Below are positions 26,454 through 35,787 of a stretch of 62,843 nucleotides of DNA, piece by piece. A model generated the notes under the pieces. It was not told the DNA's origin, did no database searches, and worked only from the letters and a program-made list of their open reading frames with translations. The translations under genes were made by a program, and so were the position numbers. This DNA comes from Cellulosilyticum sp. GTDB lineage: Bacteria > Bacillota > Clostridia > Lachnospirales > Cellulosilyticaceae. How positions within the stretch are numbered: position 1 is the stretch's first letter; each line of letters opens with the position of its first letter. Location: assembly GCA_015058045.1 (NCBI GenBank), contig SVDC01000021.1, forward strand, positions 1 to 62,843, given 5' to 3'.

Positions 26454-26975
26454 CTAATCCTCATCCTCTTCATGAGCTTCTTCTCCGAAATCCCATCCTC
26501 CAAAACGTATATTATGTGCAATACGCTCCATCTCTTTTCCTTGTAAAAGTTCAATACTACCATGACAACGCCCATCAAATAGCTCTTTCATTAATTCAAT
26601 CAAGTCATCATCACTGATTTCATCTAATGTTTCATTTTTAAAATAATAAAAGGTATCAATGAGTTCACTAAGGGTCATAGCATAGTTATATTGTGAAAGA
26701 TAAGGTGAGTCTCTAAAAAAATGAATCATTTTACTAATTGTCCCCCCACCAATCTCTATTCGATGATTTGCCCTTAAAGCCTCCTGTCTAGTTTCCATCA
26801 ACAAAATGGCCTCTTCCTTAGATAAAGTGAGCTGATACTCTGCCGTTTCTTCATTACACTTTAGAATTTCTCCTATAGACTGCTGATTGAGTAGTTGTTC
26901 TGTGAGTAGTCCATTTTCTCCAAGAAAATTCTCTGTGAAAATCTTTTTATTATAACTCGGTAAACAACTTAGCAT
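26454..26975 (-). CDS. Uncharacterised protein, DUF6323-like
   Basis: 173 aa, acidic, with a C-terminal tail EEAHEEDED. It contains TLSKEEAILLMETRQEAL and LSQYNYAMTLSELIDTFYYFK. I recall this as the DUF6323 partner of DUF6179 proteins in Clostridia. ATG 26975 follows GGAGGG by eight bases. It is the first gene of the pair. Function is unknown; conservation of the pair suggests a complex, which is inference. Confidence 0.65.
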   Translation of the reverse strand: MLSCLPSYNKKIFTENFLGENGLLTEQLLNQQSIGEILKCNEETAEYQLTLSKEEAILLMETRQEALRANHRIEIGGGTISKMIHFFRDSPYLSQYNYAMTLSELIDTFYYFKNETLDEISDDDLIELMKELFDGRCHGSIELLQGKEMERIAHNIRFGGWDFGEEAHEEDED

Positions 26976-27008
26976 CAAAATATCCCTCCTTTATTTTTCA
27001 AAAACCTA

Positions 27009-27163
27009 TTGACTTTTTATCTTTTATATGTTATTATAAAATTTAGGATACATATAAGTATACACTAGTCTATCACTGGAATCTTTTAAAATCAAGTCTA
27101 TATCCCCAAAATAACATAAATAAAATAAGAGGTAGCTTCCCGTATTGAAGCTACCTCTTATTT
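27009..27163 (+). ncRNA. Candidate small RNA: promoter plus terminator with no gene between
   Basis: Plus-strand promoter TTGACT (27009-27014), N17, TATTAT (27032-27037), then about 80 nt with no reading frame, then a perfect 17-bp hairpin (27123-27139 with 27147-27163) followed by TTATTTATT. The hairpin is also the terminator of the convergent EamA gene. A transcript of roughly 120 nt is predicted. In such AT-rich sequence a chance promoter is possible. Confidence 0.3.
27123..27163. terminator. Terminator of the EamA transporter gene
   Basis: Perfect 17-bp stem with TTATTTTATTT following on the minus strand, 13 bp past the stop of the transporter gene. Confidence 0.8.
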
Positions 27164-27175
27164 TATTTATTCATA

Positions 27176-28054
27176 TTAATTCTGTACGCTCTTGCTTTTC
27201 CCTATCTTACCTGTATTGTATAGGAACATATAAACTGCCATACCGCAAATTAACACATAACCCATTACACTGTATTGATCTGGTATCTGACCAAATAGGA
27301 AGAATCCTATCACTGCTGAGAAAACAACTTGTGAATAGTCATAAACCGAGATTTCCTTAGCTGGTGCATAGCAATAAGCTGCTGTAATCGCAAACTGACC
27401 ACCTGCTGCTGCTAAGCCTGCCATAATTAAGTAAATAAATTGGATTGTAGTCATTGGCACATAGTCAAAAATCATAAATGGTAAAACGACTATACATGAA
27501 AAGGCTGAAAAGAAGAATACGATAAACGGTCCTTTTTCTCCTCGCTGTCCTAAACGTCTTACTGTTGTATAAGCAGCTCCCGCTCCAATACCGCCAAGAA
27601 GTCCAATAAGTGCAGGCACCATATCTAAATTACCACTTGGTTTAATAATAAATAAGCACCCTACAAATGCGCCTACTAAAGAAAAGATTTGCACCAAGTT
27701 TACCTTTTCTCTTAAGAATAAATAACTAAAGATAATGGCAAAGAATGGTGACATCTTATTGAGCATAGTGGCATCGGATAGTAGCAAATGATCTACTGCG
27801 TAAAAGTTACATAGAATTCCAATGGTCCCACAAGTTGATCTTACAATTAATAAAAATAAATTACCTTTATTATGAGAAAAACCTATTTTATTTTTCATTA
27901 AGATACTTGCCGAAAAGATGAGCGCCACTAGATTTCTAAAGAAACTCTTTTGAATGGATGGCAAATCACCTGATAGTCTTACAAATGTACTCATCATAGC
28001 AAAACAAAATGCTGCGAGTACGATATAAATAATGCCTTTATATTTCTGTTTCAT
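27176..28054 (-). CDS. EamA/DMT-family transporter
   Basis: 292 aa, ten predicted membrane helices made of two five-helix EamA repeats (start GIIYIVLAAFCFAMMSTFVRL; second repeat near LIGLLGGIGAGAAYTTVRRLG). Members export or import small metabolites such as amino acids, nucleotides or S-adenosylmethionine; the substrate is not readable from sequence. Start follows AGGGAGAAAG. Monocistronic. Confidence 0.88.
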   Translation of the reverse strand: MKQKYKGIIYIVLAAFCFAMMSTFVRLSGDLPSIQKSFFRNLVALIFSASILMKNKIGFSHNKGNLFLLIVRSTCGTIGILCNFYAVDHLLLSDATMLNKMSPFFAIIFSYLFLREKVNLVQIFSLVGAFVGCLFIIKPSGNLDMVPALIGLLGGIGAGAAYTTVRRLGQRGEKGPFIVFFFSAFSCIVVLPFMIFDYVPMTTIQFIYLIMAGLAAAGGQFAITAAYCYAPAKEISVYDYSQVVFSAVIGFFLFGQIPDQYSVMGYVLICGMAVYMFLYNTGKIGKSKSVQN

Positions 28055-28252
28055 CTTTCTCCCTCTGTACTTTCTAACCTATTATCTAAGTTAGATTTTT
28101 GTTTTTATTCTAATCTTCATTACTATACCCTTTTCTAGACTTTCTTACAATCCCTTTATATCAAGCATTATTTATATACCACGCTTTATATCCTTACTAT
28201 TTCTTTAATACTTTCACTAGCATTTAATCCATCATTATACCCATTTCTACTG

Positions 28253-29641
28253 TCATGCCGCATCTTTATAGCATATAACTGGCATACCTTTTTCAATTTC
28301 ATTAAAAATAGCCTTTGCCATTGAAAGTGGTGTATTAATACAACCGTGAGAACCATTATACACATAAATATTTCCTCCAAAAGCTCCACGCCAAGTGGCA
28401 TCATGTATACCAATGCCACCATTAAATGGCATCCAATAGCTTACTGGAGTTGCATACCCTGGTCCTCTTAAAACTGCATTAGTCTGCTTATAATCTAGAG
28501 TATAAGTTCCCGATGGTGTTGCATGACTATTACTTCCTGTGCCTGAAACAATACTACCTTCTACAACTAACTTACCCTCTTTATAGAACCATAGATATTG
28601 TCTGGTTAAATTAATTTCCACATAACTCTCTCCAATGTCATCATTATCCCTGCTCCACCCTTGTTGTTTATAAACAGGCGTCCTAGTAACTTGCTCATTA
28701 CCTTTCTTTAAAATATCTATAAGAATATTTCCCTCTTCCTCTCTATTAATCTTCCAACCATAGTCTCCTCCTGTGACTGTTACAGTAGAACCTACACTTG
28801 TATTAAAACTTCTTGTTGCACCTAACGTATCATATGTATCTGCTAATGTATTCACATAAGCTCTAACAGCTTCTTCATTTAAGGTCACTTCATTTGACTC
28901 ATCCATTTGAAGCCAGGTATCAATTATCTCTCCATCTATTATCTCTTTCTCATCTCCAAATTCATAGGTAATAACACAAGAAACATAGCTATTTAAAGCA
29001 TCTCTTTTTGCTTTAAGTCCTACATCCTCTACTGTAATTTTAGCTACTTCATAGCACTTTTTTTCTTCCAATGATAGATTTTTTTCTTTTCCATCGATGG
29101 CCTTTTTAATTTCTCTTGCTAATGTTTCTCTCTTAACCAAACTCCCTGGATTTCCTTCTACAATTTCGTATCGACCTCCAACCCATTTAAGCCCAGCATT
29201 TTCTGGTGCCACACTATTTTCTTCACTTAAACAAGTAAGCTCCTTAATCTTTTCATCTAATAATGCCTGATTATAACTTGCCTCTATTTCTACCTCATAA
29301 TCTAATCTTTTCCAAACACCTTGAATCCACCAAAATGGATATTGATCCTGTTTAATTTTTTTAACTTGATCCGTTACTTCATAGGCGTATTCTATATCAC
29401 TTGCCTTTATCTTCTCCTCTTTGTTACCTCTTTCATTCAATACCAGCGTGTAATTTTTACCCTGTTCTTCTAATAGCTGTTCTACTTCCCAAGTCTTATA
29501 TCCAGCTACATGGATTCCATTAATATAGGTTCCACACTGGAAATGGTTCATATAGTAAATTGTAATCATACTATTCATACATAATCCTATGTGCATGACT
29601 ACAATAAACCCTAGTAAAACTTTTTTCAAAATCCCTTTCAT
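28253..29641 (-). CDS. L,D-transpeptidase (YkuD) with N-terminal peptidoglycan-binding-like domain
   Basis: 462 aa. One N-terminal transmembrane helix (about residues 8-30), then an extracellular region with a VanW/PG_binding_4-like domain (GTYINGIHVAGYKTWEVEQLL at its start), then a C-terminal YkuD domain with GIGIHDATW and the catalytic SHGCIN (Cys434). These enzymes make 3-3 cross-links in peptidoglycan or attach proteins. A second L,D-transpeptidase of a different design is at 34439-35656. It sits alone on the minus strand; the 198-bp gap to the EamA gene shows no clear terminator. Confidence 0.9.
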   Translation of the reverse strand: MKGILKKVLLGFIVVMHIGLCMNSMITIYYMNHFQCGTYINGIHVAGYKTWEVEQLLEEQGKNYTLVLNERGNKEEKIKASDIEYAYEVTDQVKKIKQDQYPFWWIQGVWKRLDYEVEIEASYNQALLDEKIKELTCLSEENSVAPENAGLKWVGGRYEIVEGNPGSLVKRETLAREIKKAIDGKEKNLSLEEKKCYEVAKITVEDVGLKAKRDALNSYVSCVITYEFGDEKEIIDGEIIDTWLQMDESNEVTLNEEAVRAYVNTLADTYDTLGATRSFNTSVGSTVTVTGGDYGWKINREEEGNILIDILKKGNEQVTRTPVYKQQGWSRDNDDIGESYVEINLTRQYLWFYKEGKLVVEGSIVSGTGSNSHATPSGTYTLDYKQTNAVLRGPGYATPVSYWMPFNGGIGIHDATWRGAFGGNIYVYNGSHGCINTPLSMAKAIFNEIEKGMPVICYKDAA

Positions 29642-29783
29642 ACCTGATCCCCCAACAATATGCTTTTTGATACTTATTCTATGAAAGGGATATCACGGAT
29701 ATACCGCACTTCCTTACCATTCGCTTTTATAATCATGAATAAATCTTATTTTTATATTAAATAGTCAATTTTCATAATTTATA

Positions 29784-29834
29784 TTGACTTTAAATGTAAA
29801 GTAAACTATACTCTAGATGTAAAGTAAACTATAC
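29784..29834 (+). promoter_or_regulatory. Promoter with an 18-bp direct repeat upstream of the XRE gene
   Basis: TTGACT (29784-29789), N17, TATACT (29807-29812). The 18-mer ATGTAAAGTAAACTATAC occurs at 29794-29811, covering the -10 box, and again exactly at 29817-29834, 23 bp on. That spacing puts the two copies on the same face of the helix within about two turns, fitting a repressor operator. Confidence 0.65.
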
Positions 29835-29877
29835 CTAAAAAGTAAAGGGTGCTAAACATTTTATTTAAAGGAGTCGT

Positions 29878-30090
29878 ATGATGAAAAATCATATTCAAGC
29901 ATTACGAAAAAAACACAAAGTGACCCAGAATGAACTGGCTGAAGCAGTAGACGTCACTAGACAAACCATTATCTCACTTGAAAATGGCCGCTATAATGCT
30001 TCTTTAATATTGGCACATAAAATTGCTCAATTTTTTAATCTAACAATTGAAGAAATCTTTATTTTTGATTTAGAGGAGGAAAATATATGA
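29878..30090 (+). CDS. XRE-family (Cro/CI) regulator
   Basis: 70 aa, a bare helix-turn-helix protein: NHIQALRKKHKVTQNELAEAVDVTRQTIISLENGRYNASLILAHKIAQFF, like YozG/YgzD regulators of Firmicutes. Two exact 18-bp repeats at its promoter are probable binding sites. The gene overlaps the next, a membrane protein gene, through ATGA, a combination common in Firmicutes. Probably autoregulatory. Confidence 0.9.
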   Translation: MMKNHIQALRKKHKVTQNELAEAVDVTRQTIISLENGRYNASLILAHKIAQFFNLTIEEIFIFDLEEENI

Positions 30091-30566
30091 TGAATCTTTT
30101 TTTAACACCTACCGTAACAACCCTTGAAACATTCAAAAAATCTCTTTATAACCGTATTAAACTCTTTATTCTTCTAGGTATCCTCGGTCTATGTACTATG
30201 ATTGCTGGTCTACTCCCACAATTCACAAATCTAATAGTTCTTGAGGACTATCTAAGTGGATTTTTAACTGGATTTGGAATGACGCTTTTGATTGCTAGTA
30301 TTATTTTTACCTTACGTACACTTAAAATCATAAGAGATGAACAAAAACTTAAAGAAGAACGCCTTAAATTTCAAGATGAACGTAATATCTTTATTGCAAA
30401 TCAATCTCTTAAAGTAGCAAGTTTAGTGATGTTAATCTGTCTCTATATAGCCATGATTGCATCTGCTTTTATTAATCGTCATATGCTCTATTGCTTTCTA
30501 ATCCCTGCTTTCATTTTCTTAGGAAGCTACATAATTGCAATACTTTACTTTAAGAAACGCTACTAA
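30087..30566 (+). CDS. Small membrane protein paired with an XRE regulator
   Basis: 159 aa with four hydrophobic helices in two hairpins (about residues 25-45, 55-78, 110-130 and 137-153) and a charged cytoplasmic loop EQKLKEERLKFQDERN. This resembles DUF3796/DUF2178-type proteins co-encoded with small XRE regulators. ATG 30087 has AGGAGG seven bases upstream and overlaps the regulator stop. Function unknown; the membrane protein may modulate the regulator or be its only target. Confidence 0.72.
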   Translation: MMNLFLTPTVTTLETFKKSLYNRIKLFILLGILGLCTMIAGLLPQFTNLIVLEDYLSGFLTGFGMTLLIASIIFTLRTLKIIRDEQKLKEERLKFQDERNIFIANQSLKVASLVMLICLYIAMIASAFINRHMLYCFLIPAFIFLGSYIIAILYFKKRY

Positions 30567-30580
30567 AAACTAAAGTACAT

Positions 30581-30643
30581 AAAAAGGCTGTAAGCAATCT
30601 ACTGCCTACAGCCCAGAAAGTCTAGCATTGGCTAGACTTTTTA
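30581..30643 (+). terminator. Tandem hairpins ending the XRE operon
   Basis: A 10-bp stem (30581-30590 with 30599-30608) and a second, perfect 10-bp stem (30612-30621 with 30626-30635) followed by TTATTTTTC. The second is the intrinsic terminator. Confidence 0.8.
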
Positions 30644-30676
30644 TTTTTCTACTCTTATAAATCTGTCTGTTCATCT

Positions 30677-32047
30677 CTAAGCCGCCGCATCTAGTTTAAT
30701 ATTATTCTTTTTCCATATTTTCATGTGATATAAGATCAATAAAATAAGCGCAGAAGTTGCATTACTAATTACAACACAATACCAAATACTTGCCACACCC
30801 ATATGTAAAATTCTTTCGCAGATAAACAAGGTTAAAAATCTAAATACCCATAATCTAGAAGCATCTATCATCATGGTAATCATAGTGTGCCCCGTACCAT
30901 GGAAAAGCCCCATAGTGGTATTATAAATTCCATTTGTCCAACAAGTAATTGCCATAAGCACCAGATAATCCATTCCTAACTCAATAACTTCTGGGTCTGT
31001 TGAAAAAATACTTACAATCGGCCTTGCAACCGCATCTCTTGATAAAATCAGTCCTCCTATAAATAAAAAGACCACAATTATATTTCTAGCCAAGCGATAT
31101 CCTTTATCAGCCCTATCTACCTGTCCTGCTCCCATATTTTGACCTACGATGGTTGCAGTTGCTGAACCCATAGCATTGGAAGCTGTAGTAATCAAGCTAT
31201 TAACACGATTTCCAATACCATAAGCAGCTACCGCTGTAGAACCATAAGAAAGTACGCTCTTACTCATAAGAACAAAACCAAACTGCATGGTGCTACTACC
31301 TATAGCAGTTGGGAGTCCAATTCTAATAATCTGTTTAAGTTTATCTTTTTCAAATCGAAAGCCTCTTATCGTTAAATGAACTGGATTTTTCTTATTCATG
31401 AGTGATATAAACGCAATGATCGCACATGGTACTTTTGCTATTAATGTAGCAAGGGCTGCACCTGCTACTCCCCAATGGAATACCACCATAAAAACTGGGT
31501 CTAAAATCATATTTAAAACTACTCCGAGGATATTAAGCATTAAAGGCCTTATCGTATCTCCTTGCGCTTGATTTACTGCTGTAAATAAATTAATCATAAA
31601 TAAAAATGGCATATCTAAAACAACGATTTGTAAGTAAATACGTCCATAAGTAAAAATATTACCCTCTGCACCTAACCCATTCACTAAAATGGGCGTTAGA
31701 AATGACACCAATAAGGCACATATAATAGAAAAAATCATACAGGATCCAAAAAGTTGATTAGCCATCTGTTTTGCATTTTTCTCATCCCGTGCTCCTACAT
31801 ACTGAGAAATCAAAATCGCACCTGCTGCTGTAATCCCTGAGCCAAAGTTCATTACAATACTTTGAATGGGTGTTACAACTGTAATTGCTGCCATATGTTC
31901 TGTTCCAATTTTACCCAGCCAAAAAGTATCCGTTAAATTATACATAGTTTGAATTAAACTATTAAAAATAACAGGTATCGATAAAGATAAAATAGCTGTT
32001 ACCATATTCCCGGATAAAATAAGTTCCCGATTGTATTTCTTTGCCAT
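30677..32047 (-). CDS. MATE-family efflux transporter (second copy)
   Basis: 456 aa, twelve helices. Start NMVTAILSLSIPVIFNSLIQTMYNLTDTFWLGKIG is the typical MATE opening and the NorM-like repeat starts near residue 240 (LKQIIRIGLPTAIGSS). Drug or metabolite export by Na+ or H+ antiport. Different subfamily from the one at 13273. The start follows AGAGGGGGAAAGATA. Monocistronic, divergent from ftsH. Confidence 0.92.
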   Translation of the reverse strand: MAKKYNRELILSGNMVTAILSLSIPVIFNSLIQTMYNLTDTFWLGKIGTEHMAAITVVTPIQSIVMNFGSGITAAGAILISQYVGARDEKNAKQMANQLFGSCMIFSIICALLVSFLTPILVNGLGAEGNIFTYGRIYLQIVVLDMPFLFMINLFTAVNQAQGDTIRPLMLNILGVVLNMILDPVFMVVFHWGVAGAALATLIAKVPCAIIAFISLMNKKNPVHLTIRGFRFEKDKLKQIIRIGLPTAIGSSTMQFGFVLMSKSVLSYGSTAVAAYGIGNRVNSLITTASNAMGSATATIVGQNMGAGQVDRADKGYRLARNIIVVFLFIGGLILSRDAVARPIVSIFSTDPEVIELGMDYLVLMAITCWTNGIYNTTMGLFHGTGHTMITMMIDASRLWVFRFLTLFICERILHMGVASIWYCVVISNATSALILLILYHMKIWKKNNIKLDAAA

Positions 32048-32320
32048 TATCTTTCCCCCTCTTTACTTGTAAGTAACTTCTTTATGCAATCTTAATTTTA
32101 TCATATTTTATTTAATTAATTTGTACATTTTAAAATATTTTATCTTATTTTATTCAAATTTTGTTGTGAATTTCTTACTATTTTTCTTTTATATTATTAT
32201 ATTTTAGTGTATGGAATGCGTCTTGCTATCTCATATTAATAAAAATACCACATTAAAACTTTACACCTACGTGCTAGTATAACGTATGCTTAAAATTCCT
32301 AACAAAAAGGAGGTCAGTTT
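32048..32320. other. Divergent region between MATE and ftsH
   Basis: Very AT-rich. TATAAC at about 32278 could be a -10 for ftsH, but I could not place a -35. No CtsR heptads or CIRCE element seen. Ribosome site AAAGGAGGTCAGTTT lies before ftsH. Confidence 0.3.
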
Positions 32321-34150
32321 ATGGAAGAGCGTAAACCACCGAAAAAATCTCTTATTTATTATTATGGTATTGCTCTAGTGATTTTAATTATCCTCAATGC
32401 TTTTGTCTTTCCTTCCCTTATGGATAAACAAATCAAAGAGGTAGACTACAATACTTTTTTAAATGATGTTCAATCAGGAAATATTGAACAAGTCGTATTA
32501 GATACAGACCAAATTACTTTCTCTATTAAAGATAAAGATGGTAATGTTCAATTATATAAAACAGGCATATGGCCTGATGAAAATTTAGTGAATCGTTTGC
32601 ATGATGCTGGTGTTAAGTTTTCAGCAGAGATTCCTGTTCAAAATTCACCTATTTTAGAATTTATCCTTAGTTGGGTCATTCCAATCGGAATCTTCTTTAT
32701 CCTAAGTCAATTTATGATGAAAACCGTTTCAAAGAAAATGGGTAGTGGATTTGGCGGAAACTCTATGATGTTTGGAAAATCCGATGCTAAAATCTATGTC
32801 AAAGCCCAAACAGGCAAACGCTTTAAAGATGTGGCAGGCCAAGATGAAGCTAAAGAAGCCCTTCAAGAAATTGTAGACTTCCTTCATGATCCCAATAAAT
32901 ACTCACAAATTGGTGCAAAAATGCCAAAAGGAGCCCTTCTTGTTGGGCCTCCAGGAACAGGTAAAACCTTACTTGCTCAAGCTGTAGCTGGTGAAGCAGA
33001 TGTACCTTTCTTCTCTATTTCAGGTTCTGAATTCGTTCAAATGTTTGTAGGGATGGGAGCTGCTAAAGTACGTGATCTCTTTAAACAAGCTAATGAAAAA
33101 GCCCCTTGTATTGTCTTTATTGATGAAATTGATACTATTGGTAAAAAACGTGATAATGGTGGTATTGGTGGGGGCAATGATGAACGTGAACAAACCCTTA
33201 ACCAACTACTCACTGAAATGGATGGGTTTGACGGTTGTAAAGGTGTTGTTATCTTAGCAGCGACTAACAGACCTGATTCATTAGATAAAGCCCTTCTTAG
33301 ACCAGGGCGCTTTGATAGACGTATTCCTGTGGAACTTCCAGATTTAACAGGACGTGAAGCGATTCTTAAAGTTCATGCTAAAAATGTTAAGATTGATAGC
33401 AACGTAGACTTTAACGCTATTGCCCGTGCCACAGCAGGTGCTTCTGGTGCCGAACTTGCCAATATTATTAATGAAGGTGCACTACGTGCTGTGCGTCTAG
33501 GTAGAAGTGTAGTAACCCAAGAAGACCTTGAAGAAAGTGTTGAAGTTATTATTGCAGGTTACCAAAGAAAAGGTTCAGCTATTACGAAAAAAGATAAGGA
33601 AATCATTGCTTATCATGAAATCGGTCATGCCTTAGTGGCGGCTAAACAATCTAATTCCGCTCCTGTGCATAAAATCACTATTATTCCACGTACTTCAGGC
33701 GCACTGGGTTATACGATGCAAATTGATGAAAATGAACGCGTGCTTATGAGTAAAGATGAAATCCTCAGTAAGATTGCAACCTTTACTGGTGGGCGTGCTG
33801 CTGAAGAATTAATCTTTAACTCCATTACTAGTGGTGCTTCTAATGATATTGAACAAGCCACAAAGTTAGCTCGTGCTATGATTACACGATATGGAATGAG
33901 TAAAGACTTTGATATGGTTGCACTAGAAACCCTTTCTAATCAATATCTAGGCGGTGATACCTCTCTTGCATGTTCTCCAGAAACAGCAACTGCTATTGAT
34001 AGGGAAGTCATTGCTACTGTTCGCGCAGCTCATGAAAAAGCTATTGAAATTCTAAGAGAAAACTATGATAAGCTCCATGAGTTAGCTGCTTATCTTCTTG
34101 AAAAGGAAACCATAACAGGCGAAGAATTTATGAATATTCTTAATGCCTAA
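32321..34150 (+). CDS. ftsH: ATP-dependent zinc metalloprotease FtsH
   Basis: 609 aa membrane AAA+ protease that degrades misfolded membrane proteins and short-lived regulators. Transmembrane helix 1 is at about 12-30, then a short external domain, helix 2 at about 112-131, AAA domain with Walker A GPPGTGKT (209-216) and Walker [12 protein letters not shown] region ending RPGRFDRR, and zinc site HEIGH (432-436) with Asp509 as third ligand. The C-terminus ends soon after the protease domain with no long tail, and the substrate loop reads [10 protein letters not shown] rather than the usual FVGVGASRVR. It is monocistronic, away from the tilS-hpt context usual for the main ftsH, so it may be an extra paralogue. 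Confidence 0.94.
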   Translation: MEERKPPKKSLIYYYGIALVILIILNAFVFPSLMDKQIKEVDYNTFLNDVQSGNIEQVVLDTDQITFSIKDKDGNVQLYKTGIWPDENLVNRLHDAGVKFSAEIPVQNSPILEFILSWVIPIGIFFILSQFMMKTVSKKMGSGFGGNSMMFGKSDAKIYVKAQTGKRFKDVAGQDEAKEALQEIVDFLHDPNKYSQIGAKMPKGALLVGPPGTGKTLLAQAVAGEADVPFFSISGSEFVQMFVGMGAAKVRDLFKQANEKAPCIVFIDEIDTIGKKRDNGGIGGGNDEREQTLNQLLTEMDGFDGCKGVVILAATNRPDSLDKALLRPGRFDRRIPVELPDLTGREAILKVHAKNVKIDSNVDFNAIARATAGASGAELANIINEGALRAVRLGRSVVTQEDLEESVEVIIAGYQRKGSAITKKDKEIIAYHEIGHALVAAKQSNSAPVHKITIIPRTSGALGYTMQIDENERVLMSKDEILSKIATFTGGRAAEELIFNSITSGASNDIEQATKLARAMITRYGMSKDFDMVALETLSNQYLGGDTSLACSPETATAIDREVIATVRAAHEKAIEILRENYDKLHELAAYLLEKETITGEEFMNILNA

Positions 34151-34175
34151 TATGATAGATTACTCTATAAAACAC

Positions 34176-34220
34176 AGAAGGGATTTATACCTCTCATATT
34201 GAGTTGTATAAATCCCTTCT
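34176..34220 (+). terminator. Terminator after ftsH
   Basis: Perfect 15-bp stem (34176-34190 with 34206-34220), then a moderately T-rich tail. Confidence 0.75.
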
Positions 34221-34438
34221 ACTTTATTGTTACATATGTCCTCTTACTTTAACTTAAAGTTTCTCATTAACCTTACATTAAGTACAATTTGACTAATTCT
34301 TCAAGATTTAAACTACCTATATTTTTACATTTTTGTATCTTGATTGCCTCTTTTTATTGTTTATAATAGAACTAACATTTCCATTTTTTTACTTTTATAT
34401 TAGTCTACACTATTATTTTATAAAGAGGGGTACATATT

Positions 34439-35656
34439 ATGAAAAAAGCTTTGATTGTTTTATTCTTTTTACTCTTTTGTTTTCCTAGCTATGTCTTTGC
34501 CCAGGATTATTCAAATGTTACATTAGGAAAACTCCAAGAAGGTAGTCTAAAATTAGTTTATGAGGATGCCATTATTCCTACATATAAAGCTTATGATGCC
34601 AATTATATTCTTATTTCTGATTTAAAATATTTAGGTTGCAATGTGATCTACTCTCCAGAAGATAAATCTATTTCTATTTCTGTTCCACTATACGGTGATG
34701 CACTTCCAGAATCTCACATAAACCTGATTTCAGAACCTTTTTCCTTATATAATGGACTTGTACAAGTAGACTATTTTGAAACTCAAAGCCTTCTCTGCAA
34801 TGGGAATACCCTTATTCCTCTTGCTGCTCTTGGAAATGTCGGTACACTTTCTATTATAGATTCTACCTGTACCTTTATACCTAGTAATGCTGTTCCCGTA
34901 GATACAACCCAAACTACCATTTCTAATTTAAGTGACTTAAGTCTAAATGTTTCCATTCTAGATATCTATTGGAATGGTGAAGCCATCCTAACACCTTCTA
35001 GCTATACTCTTGAACCATATGCCATACTTGAACGTCCTCTCCCTGTTACTGATGATCATACACTCTATCTTGCCACGCTTGTCCAATCTGCTACTGGAGA
35101 AAATTATACTTTCGTAAGTAATAGCTATCTTGGGCAACTTAATACCCCACTTATGAAAAAGTATACGCGATACTCTACACGCGCTGCACTTGAAGACTAT
35201 GGTGATATTACTAGTTTAGACGAGATTATTAAAGCAGAGGACTTTGTTAATGCTAAAGGTCTAAGTAGCCCAACGCCCTATTTAGTTTGGACCAATATAG
35301 ATACTCAACGCACTTACATATTCCAAGGCTCCACTAATAATTGGAAACTTCTTAAATCCTTTATCTGCTCTACTGGTAGAGATTATACCCCAACACCAAA
35401 AGGCACCTTTGCACTGACCTATAAAGTTTCTAGCTTCGGTCAAAATAAAGGTTATTGCTGTAAATACGCCTTTGGATTTATTGGAACAACCTATCTCTAT
35501 CATTCCATTATCTTTGATAAATCAGGTACTTATCTTTTAGAGAATAAAGGTATATTAGGTAAAAAGGCTTCTCAAGGATGTATTAGATTCGACGTAGAAA
35601 ATGCCAAATGGTTCTATGATACACTTTCATCAGGTACAACGGTCTATATCAATTAA
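34439..35656 (+). CDS. Secreted L,D-transpeptidase (YkuD) with a stalk domain
   Basis: 405 aa with a cleavable-looking signal peptide (residues 1-22, ending VFAQ). Residues about 30-150 resemble a copper-amine-oxidase-N-like stalk (YDANYILISDLKYLGCNV, GNTLIPLAALGNV). The catalytic YkuD domain at the C-terminus has HSIIFD and KASQGCIRFD, with catalytic Cys381; the usual SHGC reads SQGC here, a variant also seen in other clostridial enzymes. It would cross-link or edit peptidoglycan outside the cell. Start ATG follows AGAGGGGTACATATT. Confidence 0.82.
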   Translation: MKKALIVLFFLLFCFPSYVFAQDYSNVTLGKLQEGSLKLVYEDAIIPTYKAYDANYILISDLKYLGCNVIYSPEDKSISISVPLYGDALPESHINLISEPFSLYNGLVQVDYFETQSLLCNGNTLIPLAALGNVGTLSIIDSTCTFIPSNAVPVDTTQTTISNLSDLSLNVSILDIYWNGEAILTPSSYTLEPYAILERPLPVTDDHTLYLATLVQSATGENYTFVSNSYLGQLNTPLMKKYTRYSTRAALEDYGDITSLDEIIKAEDFVNAKGLSSPTPYLVWTNIDTQRTYIFQGSTNNWKLLKSFICSTGRDYTPTPKGTFALTYKVSSFGQNKGYCCKYAFGFIGTTYLYHSIIFDKSGTYLLENKGILGKKASQGCIRFDVENAKWFYDTLSSGTTVYIN

Positions 35657-35672
35657 AAAAGGGTAATGTAAA

Positions 35673-35716
35673 AACACTCTAACTAGAAGTCACTTACTAG
35701 TTAGAGCGTTTTTTTA
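35673..35716 (+). terminator. Terminator after the secreted L,D-transpeptidase
   Basis: 14-bp stem with one mismatch (35673-35686 with 35697-35710) followed by T6. Confidence 0.85.
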
Positions 35717-35787
35717 CCTATACCCATTATCCAATGCTTAAACTCTATTCAATTTATTTATTAATCTAACTATCAATGGGTATTAAT

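Noticed and set aside
28186-28422. Open frame of 78 codons overlapping the end of the L,D-transpeptidase gene
   Set aside because: Shadow of the YkuD domain in another frame; composition is not protein-like and there is no ribosome site.
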